Shown piece after piece: positions 1 to 10,594 of a stretch of DNA of 64,000 nt (positions are counted from its first letter, which is position 1; the number at the start of each line of letters is the position of its first letter). Under the pieces are notes generated by a model. That model was given only the letters and a program-made list of their open reading frames with translations. It ran no database searches and was not told the DNA's origin. Origin of the DNA: Cryoendolithus antarcticus (Eukaryota > Ascomycota > Dothideomycetes > Cladosporiales > Cladosporiaceae); NCBI GenBank assembly GCA_002077065.1, contig NAJO01000031.1, positions 248,001 to 312,000 on the forward strand, written 5' to 3'. Both the position numbers and the translations under genes were made by a program.

Positions 1-1185
1 CAAAGCATCGTCGAGGCGATCGATGTGGTTGGTCGTCATGAAGATGATGCGCTCTTCGGCGCTTGCTACTCCGTCCAGAGCGTTGAGCAGACCGGAGAAA
101 GTCACCGCAGCGCCCGTGTAGCCCGTTTCGTCGGCTTGGCGACGATTGGAGAAGGCTGCGTCCGCGTCTTCGAGGAGTACGATCGTCCGTGGCGGGACGG
201 TGAGGAGGAGTTGGTTCAGTAGGTCGTCGGTGAGGCCGCGTTGGGAGAGCGAGAGCATGGCGATGTTGAAGTCTAGTTCGCCGGCGAGGGCTTGGACGAA
301 CGATGTCTTTCCTGTGCCGGGAGGACCGTACAAAAGATAGCCTCGTCGATAAGGAATTCCGCGATCAAGATACCATTCCCGTGCTGAGATGAATTCGCGT
401 ACGTCGCTGAGGATGCGGTCAGCAACCCCCTCCTCCAGTACCACCGAGTCAAACGGTCGTCGCCGTTTCGGCTGCCCAGAGCGATCCCACTGCACGTTCC
501 GCGAAGTGTAGATGATCGTCTTGCCCTCCGTGTGCTGATTCGCAAGCGCATGGGCTTCTTGGAAGATATCCTCGAATATTTGACGATGATAGTACAACGT
601 CGTCAACGTAACGGTCTCGAATGGCCGCCCATTAGCATCGAAAGACTTCCCGATCCGTTCACGGTTGACTTTGATAAAAGCATTCTTGTACCGCAAGAAA
701 TGCCTCCCATGACCCGGCACAAGACTAAAAGCCGTCCTCTCCGAACCCCCGGGCGTCTTCGATCGTGCAGTCGCGATTTGCAAATGATGCAGTCCTGGCG
801 TCACACGTCGAATAACCGACTCCACGAATCCTAGATCCTTCCGTGAAAGCGTCGGGTCCATCTGCTTCTGAAATTGCGTCGTCATCCAGCTGAGCACCCA
901 CTCATAGGAGTCGTCGTGTTTCGTTACTTCCAGATCTACCAGTAGCCGGCGCCGTATGAGTTCTGTGGACTTGCGAAGACCCTGGGAGCCGTAGCGCATT
1001 GCTGTGCCGAGGGCGGCGAGACCGAAGCCGGCTGTGAAGAAGGGGTTAGAGGAGAGCTGGGCGATGAGGGAGTCGCCTGGTTTTCCGGCTCTGGCCATCT
1101 CAAGCAAGGCATCTGTCTTGCCATCTTTGCTGTCTTTGAGGCCAGAGAGAGCCTTTGTTGCGGCGTCAATGCTGCTATCGTCCAT
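1..1185 (-). CDS. BCS1: Mitochondrial chaperone BCS1-like AAA ATPase (partial, C-terminus outside window)
   Basis: The frame is open without introns from an ATG at 1185 to the left edge, so 395 residues are visible and the C-terminus is missing. Near residues 40-62 lies a hydrophobic stretch fitting the single membrane anchor of BCS1. The BCS1 N-terminal region follows, then an AAA domain: Walker A GPPGTGKTS near residue 284, Walker B LLEDADAAF near residue 332, and the signature FMTTNHIDRLDDAL near residue 385. BCS1 is known to translocate the folded Rieske iron-sulfur protein across the inner mitochondrial membrane during complex III assembly. Fungi often carry several BCS1-like paralogues, so orthology to yeast BCS1 itself is not proven. 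It is divergent from the RRM gene that starts at 1787. Confidence 0.9.
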   Translation of the reverse strand, partial: MDDSSIDAATKALSGLKDSKDGKTDALLEMARAGKPGDSLIAQLSSNPFFTAGFGLAALGTAMRYGSQGLRKSTELIRRRLLVDLEVTKHDDSYEWVLSWMTTQFQKQMDPTLSRKDLGFVESVIRRVTPGLHHLQIATARSKTPGGSERTAFSLVPGHGRHFLRYKNAFIKVNRERIGKSFDANGRPFETVTLTTLYYHRQIFEDIFQEAHALANQHTEGKTIIYTSRNVQWDRSGQPKRRRPFDSVVLEEGVADRILSDVREFISAREWYLDRGIPYRRGYLLYGPPGTGKTSFVQALAGELDFNIAMLSLSQRGLTDDLLNQLLLTVPPRTIVLLEDADAAFSNRRQADETGYTGAAVTFSGLLNALDGVASAEERIIFMTTNHIDRLDDAL

Positions 1186-1786
1186 CTACCTATGGTGCGG
1201 CCGGCATGCGGCTTTCAGATGTTGAGAGCTTCCGAGATCTGATACATATTTATGAATCTAGTGTAGTGCAGTTGCCTCGTCTCGGCGACCTGGTCTGTAT
1301 GTTTTGGGCACTTTCCTGGTTGAATGAATTTCCAGGCGAGATGTTCTGATGATAAAGACGTTGCATTGCAGAACTAATGCTCCGTCTCGCAGCGTTCGCC
1401 TACATTGCACATATGCGATCTTTTCGGCAGCACCTCCGATTGGTTCGTAACGCCCCAAAAGCCAATATCAACGTGAAACATGTACCTACACGTCTCCCAA
1501 AACTCAGGATACGTCTGTGCAACCTTTGATGCAGCTGCAATAGTGATCTCTTCGAGGTAGTGTCAGTACGAGACTTGTTCTCGATATCATGAATTTGGTC
1601 TGTAGGCTCTCATCGACACGGTAATATGGCGATCCACGGGTGCAGGTGCATATATAGCAGCACAGGAAAGTCCCAACTTCTAGTGAAGCGCAGGTACCAA
1701 CACGCCTGCACAAAGCCGCCTGCGGCGTAGCACCTGCCTGCCATTGTCGATTTTCACTTCTCACTTTGTATTCATGCTGTCACACA
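1186..1786. other. Divergent intergenic region, BCS1 / RRM gene
   Basis: About 600 bp without a convincing gene. A TATA-like TATATA lies at about 1651, roughly 135 bp before the RRM gene ATG. Short reading frames here show no recognisable domain. Confidence 0.5.
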
Positions 1787-3262
1787 ATGGCTACACTGTC
1801 ACATTCGACAATTTCTTCGACCATGGACAAGGTCACAGTTGATAAGGCGTACTTCGATGCTCTGCTGCGCAGGTAGGCTCTATTTGCCCATACAGAGGCT
1901 CACTGATGAGCTAACATGACCGCAGAGCAGATTTTGTGCGTCTCCATGGGGTGGCATTGGCAACCAGCCGTTGTCTCACTGACACTATCGTAGCATACCA
2001 CTGCTCATGGACGTACTGATCCGACCAACATCTCGATATCGAAAGCTGGATATGATACCCTTCTACGACAATCACGGGAATACGACGCTCTCAAGGCCGC
2101 GTTGATTCAGGGTGGAGTCACAATCGAGACACTGGAGCTCTTGGTTGGTCATGGTCATCACGACGAGCGTAAAGATTCGGCCACCGATCTATGGACTACT
2201 GGCGGTGCCAGACAACCCGATCTCTCTCATCGTCCTACCTTTCGATCGAACAGCGTGCCGGAGGTACCGTATATGGCCACAAGCAACTACCTCGCTCATG
2301 CTCACACTGCTCGATATCACCCTACTCGACCCGATGCCTACCAGCGCAAGTGGAGTTATCCGCACGCGGGTAATCCGCCGATCGACGACGAAGACGAGGA
2401 CAATCTTTCACTGGACGGAGATGCTACTGCTCTAGATGACGTGAGCAATGCTCAACATGACGGCAAAGTGGAAGATCATAGAACGCTCTACTTCGCTGGC
2501 CTGTTTGAGCGCACCACGTATAACGATCTACTGGCTGTAATCAAAGGCGGCAAGCTTCTCAGTGTTCTCATGCGAGGTTCTGGTGCTACTGTATCATTCT
2601 ACAGTGGTGCATCCGAGTTCCTCGCGTGGTCGAAGAGAAACGACATTTACATTAAGAATAAACGGGTGAGTCCATTCATTCTCTCCAAAAGTCCGAAGCT
2701 TCTTATGCTACTATCATGCACACCACGGCTGCAAATTTGAGCAGACTGCTTCGATGAGAGAGAGAGAGAGAGAGAACACTGACAGATTAATCAGATTGAA
2801 GTTCGATGGGCCGAACGCCAATTCCGTCTCAACTCTCACATCGCCACGAAGATCACAACCAACAACGCAAGTCGAAACCTCCTGATCCGCTCAGCAGCCG
2901 AGAAAGGGCACACCGAATCCTCGATCCGCGCCGACATGGACCACATTCACAACCTCATCATCATTTCGATCACGTTCCGCGGCCCGGATGCGCACGTGAG
3001 CACCAACTCCGTGCACAACGCGTTATATGCGCGCACGTGCATGATGAGTCGCGTCGCGTATCGTGGTTGTCGCATTGAGTTTGTGGTCGATGAATGCGAT
3101 GTACCGCTGTCAGTGCATGTGAAGAGGGTTGAGCCAGTGAGGAAGGTTGCTGGGAAGGGGAAAGTCATGATGGCGAACCGATTTGGACTGCTGAACATGG
3201 ATGGAACTGAGGCGGATAGTGATGAGGAGAATCGGGCGCCGTCGAGTGATGGCACGGAATGA
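1787..3262 (+). CDS. RRM-type RNA-binding protein, fungus-specific (4 exons)
   Basis: Proposed exons are 1787-1872, 1926-1935, 1994-2665 and 2795-3262, giving 411 aa. The 10-nt second exon is the least certain part; it uses the donor GTGCGT and keeps the frame. An RRM-like segment starts near residue 194 with the RNP2-like RTLYFAGL, then FLAWSKRNDIYI. The chain crosses the third intron into a conserved block (VRWAERQFRLNSHIATKI). After this come FRGPDAHVSTNSVHNALY and an acidic tail (DSDEENRAPSSDG). The third intron (2666-2794) contains a GA microsatellite. Fungal proteins with this order are usually annotated only as RRM domain proteins; target and process are unknown. It is convergent with the helicase pseudogene. 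Confidence 0.7.
2755..2775. repeat. GA microsatellite in an intron
   Basis: A run of GA dinucleotides lies inside the third intron of the RRM gene, upstream of its acceptor at 2794. It is probably length-polymorphic. Confidence 0.85.
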
Positions 3263-3785
3263 TTTGATCAGGTGGCCATGATGGCATATGCTAAGATGTG
3301 GCGGGTCATGAGCGTTTGCGTTGCTTTGTTGAGCATTATACCCCAGTAGTTCTAGCGACAGCAGTACGAGAATACCTTTGCTTCTCCGGGTTCATGAACC
3401 GTCGGTAATGCTCATATCAGCTCAGCTGCGGCGGTAGATCATTGCGTTGCTGGATCCGTGAGAGATCATGAGCAATGGCCGTAACAAGGCTGCTGTCTCT
3501 CCAGGAGATGCGAGGCGATGGACCGGCTGTTGCGAGTGCGTGAATGAGAGCAGGAGCGACGAACCGTTTGAGGAGAGACGGGGTGGCACAGCGGGACTTT
3601 TAGTAACTTTACTCTCATCCTTTCGTGCTTTTCTCATGCTTACCCTGTATAGCGCATGCTTGAAGCGTTCCCTGCGGCTCGCTGCCAGACTCACGACTTT
3701 GCTGAAGCGCCAATGCCTCCTCTCCTGTAGACTCAGCTCCTTTACCCGAGGCTCTGTCGAACAGCTGTGTCCCAGCTAGGCCATA
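3263..3785. other. Convergent intergenic region
   Basis: About 520 bp between the 3' ends of the RRM gene and the helicase pseudogene. Short reading frames exist on both strands at 3422-3780, but none has a recognisable motif. I see no gene here. Confidence 0.4.
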
Positions 3786-6700
3786 CTATTCACCCTGCGC
3801 CGCGAGCACCTTGACCAACGCGCCTACCAAGTCATCTCTTTCTTTGTCCTCTCCGAATCCTATCTGTCCACTCTTGCGCTCCCCAAGAGACCTGAATGCA
3901 CGCGTGTGCATGGCATGCAACGCGTTCCTGAAGTTCAACACCTTCTTTGCGACTCCAGTCTGCCTGTCCCTGGGAATCTCGACAAGCAGCCACCCATTGA
4001 GCAGTGATCTTGCATCACCCTGCATAGTGAGAGGTCCACCGAACAGTATGGCTTGCAGGGTGCTGACCTTCGAGGCATTGCGGATGAACAGTACATCGCC
4101 TCTGTCCGGGCGTACGAGGGTGGTTTACGTGAATAGCAGTCCTGGCCGAGTGTGGTGACCTTGTTCTGGCGTGCGCTCCTGGAGCTGGGTTGCAGCATAA
4201 CCATGCGCTCCGAAGAGGTGCGGAAGAATTTCTTGTTACCCTTGACAGCTAGATTAGGCTGCAGACCGGCGACGAGAAGGCACTTGATCAGGGCAGTATT
4301 GCTAGAATTGCGATTGAGGTTCGAGACTCCGTATTGGTACTTCACGCGAGTCGACTAGCTGGGGCGCGAGATCAAGCCAGACTCAACGAGGATGTTCTCA
4401 ATCTGCTCTGCATTCTGCATGCACGTCTTGAATGATCCAAAGTGCAATAAATCTTCTTTGCTGAAGCGGAAGGCCGCGTTAATACCGCGCCCATTGAATA
4501 CAGCACGAAGCGCAGTGAAAGCCCTGATATGAGCCGTGTGATCGCTGTTGTCGGTGAAGTACTTCTCGTGTCTGCCATTAGCCAATTCGCGCTGCTCCTT
4601 AGGTGCAAGAAATAATCCTTTCTCATCACCAGCGGCGGCAGAGATGATCATAGGGCTAGACACCTGTAAAGTATGCCCAGAAGGATGGGCTTACCAAGTG
4701 ATCGGTGCACAGGGAATCGGGATAGCACTCGTCCAAGGTCTGTGAGGTCTTCGGCGGCTGTCAGTGCCTCGAGCATCTTGAGAGAGTTTATGGCACTCTG
4801 CACTGCTGCTGTGGGCGGAGGCTCGATCGCTTGCGCAAGGAATAGCTGGATGGCGACACCCTGGACATTCGCTTTCACCGATAGGACCGTCTCCGACAAA
4901 TCCGTACGTAGCAGCTAAGGGCTGTTGACAGCGCTCATCTCGGTGTACCGCTCCTCGGAATAAACGGCATAGTAAGTGCCATGCTGTACCCGACCAGCAC
5001 GACCAGCTCTCTGTCGAGCATTAGACCTGCTCACGCACACACATTGTAGCTGTGTGGTGCGGCGAAGCTGGTCATACCGGCGGTCTCTGAGTTTTCCAGT
5101 GTCCACCACATGCTTTACATCTGTAACAGTGATAGAAGTCTCAGCGATGTTGGTTGACAGGATGATCTTGCGGCACCCAAACCGATCGCGCTGGAAGACA
5201 GCGGCTTGATCTTCCATCGGTATCGTGGAGTGAAGTAGGCAGGTCTTGTACTTGCGAGAGTCTGCAAAGTCGTGACCGAAGCACTTGTACTGCGTTAGGA
5301 ACCTTTTCAAGGAGGTGATCTCTTGCAGCCCAGGTAGAAATACCAGTATGGCGCCATCACCCGAGACAGAGCAAAGCCAGCCGATAATGGCGCCTAGAAT
5401 TGGCACTGGCACAAACCCTTCGTGCAAATCTTGCGGCTCCGCTGTCTGACCTGCTTTGCGCGCCACAGCAGTCTTGCTATGTTCTAGCTCTGCTGCCCGC
5501 CAATCGCCAACCTTCGAGTCAGTAGCGAGCAGCCGGTTGACCTCTCTCCTATCTCGGTTCATGAGGTCGCGCAAAGTGTCGGTGAGATATCTCCAGGTGA
5601 CAGGAAACGTACGACCTGGAATCTGAATTGTGGGCGCAGGGACTAGTCTCTTACCCTCGCCAGTCCCAAGATAGCGGGCAAAGAGCGACTGGTCGATGGT
5701 GGCACTCATCAGCACGACATGAGGTACCGACAATCCCTGGATTTGGCGTATTTTGATAGCGTTCTTGATGACGACCAGTAAGAAGTCCACGTTGAGGGCC
5801 CTTTCATGAGCTTCGTCGATCAAGATATGTGAGGCAGACCCAAGGATACCATCTACGTCATGCTTCATCTGTGCAAGGAACAGCCCAGTCGTGCAGTACA
5901 TGATGCTGCCACCGTATCGTGAGTATTTAGCGCCCATTCGAACGTGATAACCGACGCCCATCTGGAACGGTTCGTCATGTTCCACAGTGACTCATTCAGC
6001 GACTGAAATAGCCGCGATTCCGCGTGGCTGTGTGCAGATGATATTGTACTCGGCACCGACTCCGTCTCGTATCGCCTCTTCGAGAAGGATCTGCGGGACC
6101 TGTGTTGTCTTTCCTGACCCCGTATCGCCGATCACGATGCTGTATATGCTGCTATCTACCATGCGCTTCAGCTCTTGGCGATATTTGCTGACAGGGAGGG
6201 CGCATCTTTGCGCACGCAGCGGATCAAGCTTCGGGTCGTCTTCATAGGCTTCTTGCTCGAGCTCGAGGATCCAGTTTCTCTCTGCAGCCTCGTCTTTCGT
6301 TTGACGGCGGGCTTGCCTCCTCGAAGTCCTAGCAGCATCTGATGCGTCGGCTTACTCCGCTTGCAACGCGGTCCCTGCCGTCGGCAAAGAACATGACGAA
6401 GGACAAGCATTAAGAGTCGCGAGCAATTCTGTGGGAACGTCAAGACTCGAAAGTGGCGCAGTAGTCTTAATCACCTTCCCGTGGGCAGGCACTTGAACGT
6501 TTTGGGGAGCGCCCATCCCTGGGCGGACAGCCGCGGCTGTCAGGGACTTGCCGGTCGAAATCTCCACCGCGGCCACGAGGTATGCAATGACCTCAGCGTC
6601 CACCTTTCTTCGCAGAAAGACGTAGGGTCCAGCGAAGTCAAGACCCAGAATAATTACTCTTGCCCAGTGCACTGGTGTGCCGCGATCCATTTCCATGATA

Positions 6701-7736
6701 AACTCTACATTGACTTTCGATCCGCGGAAGCGGCATGAGAGGTGACGTAGTCCATAGCAGCCGCGCAGCTGACGGGTGACCGTGAGGCATCAGGCAAGTA
6801 CCTCAGCAATGAGCTCCCTCTCATTTGTCGCAAGAGTTCCAGCAGCGCGATGCCTTCAGCCGCCCAGACATGAGAAGAGACGCCAGCCACAACGGTCTGT
6901 CCGAAAGAGACTTGAATACGCACGGTGTCATTGATCCTCTCAAGGGTGAAGTCAGGGACCAGACTGTACTGAGCAGCGAAGTTGTAGACGTAATGCTTAG
7001 CATTCCTATGTTCTACGCGCGTTGTGGGAAGCTTCAACTTCAGCTTCGTTGGATTCTTGGTGTGGTACAGTGGAGCACCTGAGTGGAGGACCGAACAGAG
7101 ACTCGGAGAAGGAGAAGGCTGCGGAGTCGTGGGGACTGAGAGTGGCGCAACAAGAGTGGTCGCACGCGATGAGGTCGTAGAGGCTGATCTTGCAGGGTAT
7201 ACAGCCCCCTGTGCGGATGTAGGAAGTGGAGTCGACGGCTTGAGCGATGGTGCCGCATTCCGCGTGACCCACGATACTTCGAGATCAGGCGCCGCGTGCG
7301 AGGGTGCTAAGGGTGGCAAAATGCTCTCGTCTTTCAACAGCCACGTGGCTGGTGTCGTTGAAGCGATAGTCTGGGTCTTCGGCCTCAGTCTTGTACTGAA
7401 ATCGTCAAGTTTACCGGATTCTCGTAGCTTCGCGACCATTACCCTCCAGGCCGAGTCCTTCGAGGTGTGTTTTGCAGCCGTGCCATCACCGACGCACTGC
7501 TGCCAGATGCCGTCGATGGTGACCTTCAGCATGCAACGATGCACAGTCTTCTCTATGGTGCCTGTCGATTTCGTAGTCTCTGTCCTGTGTAGAAGCTGAA
7601 TATCTAGTGGGAATGTCAAGCTGTCACAGTTTTCTATCAGTGCATCTTCTTCGCCTCCCAGGCAGAACATGCCAGCAGGCAAATAGGGATACTGCGCCAT
7701 GATGCAGTTGACGAGAAGCACAGAAGATGCTCGCAC
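3786..7736 (-). pseudogene. Decayed DEAH-box RNA helicase (DHX/RNA helicase A type)
   Basis: Conserved helicase sequence spans about 4 kb but is interrupted many times. From the N-terminus it holds a Ser/Pro-rich region with a dsRBD-like stretch (7736-6705), a segment at 6696-6355, motif I GDTGSGKTT near 6120, motif Ia ICTQPRGIAAIS near 6020, DEAH near 5815, SAT near 5700, motif V STNIAETSITVTD near 5135, motif VI QRAGRAGR near 5000, then HA2-type and OB-fold regions. In-frame stops are at 6352-6354 (TAA), 5992-5994 (TGA where the family has Arg after VAE), 4915-4917 (TAG), 4355-4357 (TAG) and 4125-4127 (TAA). Frame changes occur near 6715, 4655 and 4145. No short GT..AG intron removes these lesions. 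Motifs remain recognisable, so decay is fairly recent. The normal enzyme would be an ATP-dependent 3'-5' RNA helicase. Confidence 0.85.
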
Positions 7737-8449
7737 TTTAATGATGTGAGAGCATCATGGTTGGTGTGAGGTCCGGATGAGGTGAGAGTCGAAATTGAGA
7801 TTTGTCGGTGCGTTCAGTGCGTATGGAAGGAACGACTCACCCTCCGTGGCTGCCTCTCTCTCCACCGCCGCATCCTCGACTTCATTTCATCAAGTCATGG
7901 TGAAACAGCTGGAGCTAAGTCACTTCCTCCATCGAGAATGTGATTGACCCTCCTCCCTCACGACATGAATGAGACCAGTGCCATCGCTTCGCCTCTGGGC
8001 GGAGCCCTCATTGCGACTCTCCAATGGCTTCACATGACGCATGATTCGGCGTTCCTATCTCTGTTCTTGCCGCTGATCACTGAAGGCCAGCTTTGATGAT
8101 GCTCGCTGAGCGATTCCAGCTGCGCTGATTACGTGCGCGATAGGCACAGTGCCGCTTCGTTTCCTTGCAAGGAGGACCCAAGACCATTGGCGTAAGAGTA
8201 AGCGATATTGGATTAGTCACGTGCCTGCGAAACAGCACCGCGTTTGGACAAAGTTTGTGGAGCTATGCTGCATCGTTTTGACGTCACTATAACGTGTATC
8301 ACCCCACCAGTAATGTGACTAGCAATGTGACCTCTGAAAGATCTGCAACCAACCTTCGACTCGACATACTGCCATTTGAACTCCTCCAGAACACTGTGAC
8401 AGATTCGAATCAGTCAAACCCACCAGCACTCACACAGCCAAACCCGAAA
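7737..8449. other. Intergenic region upstream of the 76-aa protein gene
   Basis: About 700 bp between the 5' end of the helicase pseudogene and the small protein gene. A CACGTG E-box-like hexamer occurs at about 8218-8223. An ATG at 8294 is in frame with the proposed start at 8450. No other gene is evident. Confidence 0.45.
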
Positions 8450-8732
8450 ATGCCTCGCGACGGATCTGGAGCCGGCGACAATGCCGAAGAGCTCGGCGAG
8501 ACGAAGGTTCACGGAGCTGGAGGAGAGACTGTACGCTCATCAACTTTGCTCCTTGACCACTCGATTTCTAATCGTGCTTCAGGGCTCCAAGGTCGACCGC
8601 TCAGACAAGGCAGCGCCAATGCCTTCTGAGGAGAAGGGAGACTCGATCGAGGGAATGAACGCATCTGGTGGCGGAAACAAGATCACTGATTCCGGAAAAG
8701 GCGAGAGCAAGGTGCACAAGGACAACGAGTAG
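8450..8732 (+). CDS. Small hydrophilic conserved protein, 76 aa (2 exons)
   Basis: Exons are 8450-8530 and 8583-8732, separated by a 52-bp GTACGC..CAG intron in phase 0. The product starts MPRDGSGAGDN and is rich in Gly, Lys, Asp and Glu, with no signal peptide, membrane segment or cysteine. The pattern K-V-x-x-S/A-G near both ends suggests a short, weakly repeated, probably disordered protein. Similar small proteins occur across filamentous ascomycetes, with no known function. The in-frame ATG at 8294 would add 52 residues; I prefer 8450 because the upstream part is compositionally unlike the rest. Confidence 0.65.
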
Positions 8733-8916
8733 CAAGGTCGATGGTAGGAAGGGGCCAGTCTTAGAATTTTGGTCGTGGAGGAGTTCCCGTAGCTTGTACA
8801 GTATTCGGCTCGTGGACTCTCAGGTTTACAGGTGCCAAATCATCCCGTCCAGACAGACAGCCATGTCATTGCTGGGATACGACCTCTCAGACGTCTGGCA
8901 AGGCCATAAAGGTAGC

Positions 8917-10391
8917 TTACACGACCCTTAGCGCAAACCCACCACCCTTCTCCTCATCCTCCCGTCCCTTGAAGATCGAACTGTAGTCCACCTCGCCTAA
9001 TGCTGGCGCCTTCCCTCGCATTGGCGCGCTCGGACTAGCCAGCCGTCTCCTCTTCTCCTGTCCAGCCTTCGAAGGAAATGTGGGGAACATAGCCGTGGGC
9101 TTCGGTCTCGGATCCTCCGTGAAGTACTTGCGTCCCAGCATCTCCTTCGCCGTAGGTCTCTTGCTAGGGTCCAGTGACAGCAGTCCATTGAGAAGTGCAA
9201 CACCAGCGTTCGTCATGGTAGGGAACTTCGAGCGGACTACGCTGCCTTGCGCAGCTTGCTGATTGGTAGGTAAACGCAGCGTCCTTGCGTTCGGCAGACG
9301 CTTAAAGCCAGGCCAGGTCTCTTCGGAGGGTATGCCGCAGAGTTCAAAGATCTAGTGTGCATAACAAATTAGGGTGGGAGGTATTGTACACATTCTCTCC
9401 AGTCATGGGTGATATGACTGGGTGCGCAACTCACCTTACTCAGCTGATCCACCTCGTTCTTTCCCTGTAGTAGTGGGTTCTTCGTCAACAGCTCGCCGAA
9501 GATACACCCTAGACTCCAAAGGTCTATAGCAGAATCATACTCGGTCGTGCCTAGCAGCAGCTCTGGCGCACGATACCAGAGCGTCACCACGAGCTGCGTG
9601 AGATTCTTCGGTGCTGGACTGCCGCAAAACCGCGCCATGCCGAAGTCTGCCAGTTTGATTTCGCCGCGGTTATTCATGAGTATGTTGCTTGTCTTGAGAT
9701 CGCGATGCAGGATCCAGTGGTCGTGCAAATACTCCACTGCGCTTCCAAGTTGTAGCATGAGAGTCTTGATCTCAGACGGCAGAAAAGGATCTTCCATCTG
9801 TTCTTGTAGCGTCTTGAGGTCGTGCTCCAGAAACTCCATGACCAAGTAAACGTTTCCCTTCGCGTCGCCTTCACCAGTGACTACTTCGCGGAGGTCGACG
9901 ATATGGCGATGCTTAACGGCTTTGAGGCATTGAATCTCGCGAAGTGCTGTGACAGGGAAGCCACCGTCTCGCTGTGGGTCGAGCTTGAGCTTCTTGATCG
10001 CCACGATTTCGCCTGTGGCCTCTTCGCGAGCTCTCGAGACGTAGCCATAGCTGCCTTCCTCGATGTGGTTGAGTGAATCGAATGCTTCGATAGAGCGGCA
10101 AGGTTGCCAGGTCTGTGCATCGAAACAAAAGAGGTATCGCTCGCTGTCACCGTTGTCCGGCTGCTCTTCCTCAGGTGCAGCTTCTTGAACACGCCGTCGC
10201 TTGCTCGGCCTCTCTGTCGCGGCTTCAGAGTCGTGCTCGCCGTTGCCATTGGTCGCAAGGGCTCGCTGCTGGGCCTGTAGCTCTACTTTGCGTTGCTTTC
10301 CTGCCTTCAATCGCTTCTTCGCCTCTTTCTCAGCCTTCCGCAGGGCATCCGCGGCGGCATCTTCTGCAGAGTCCGCCCATCTTGAGGTCAT
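8917..10391 (-). CDS. Cyclin-dependent kinase, CDK11/PITSLRE type (2 exons)
   Basis: Exons are 10391-9435 and 9351-8917 with a GTGAGT donor, giving 463 aa. A lysine-rich N-terminal extension of about 95 residues precedes the kinase domain. The domain shows the glycine loop EEGSYGYVSRA, catalytic Lys in VAIKKLKL, a cyclin-binding helix PVTALREI that matches the PITSLRE signature of CDK11, HRDLKTSN, DFGMAR, the activation segment TLWYRAPELLLG and the C-lobe motif DPSKRPTAKEML. The second exon ends with a basic, disordered tail. CDK11-type kinases act with L-type cyclins in transcription and pre-mRNA splicing; that role is known for the family and inferred here. The 5' end faces the NDUFAF7 gene across about 200 bp, suggesting a shared bidirectional promoter. 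Confidence 0.88.
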
Positions 10392-10594
10392 GTTGCTTGT
10401 CCTGCCTGATCGCCTCCAGTGTTGGCATGCGTTGTTTTCTGTGAAGCCGTCTAGGTTTAGTATCAGGAAAGAAGTGTCTCGCGGAGGTGACGTCGGAGAA
10501 GATGGAATGCGAGCTTCACTTCTACACCTTACGTATCACCCCTTCTTTGACTAGATTGCATATGTACAGCACGGACATCGTTCGGCGATACACG

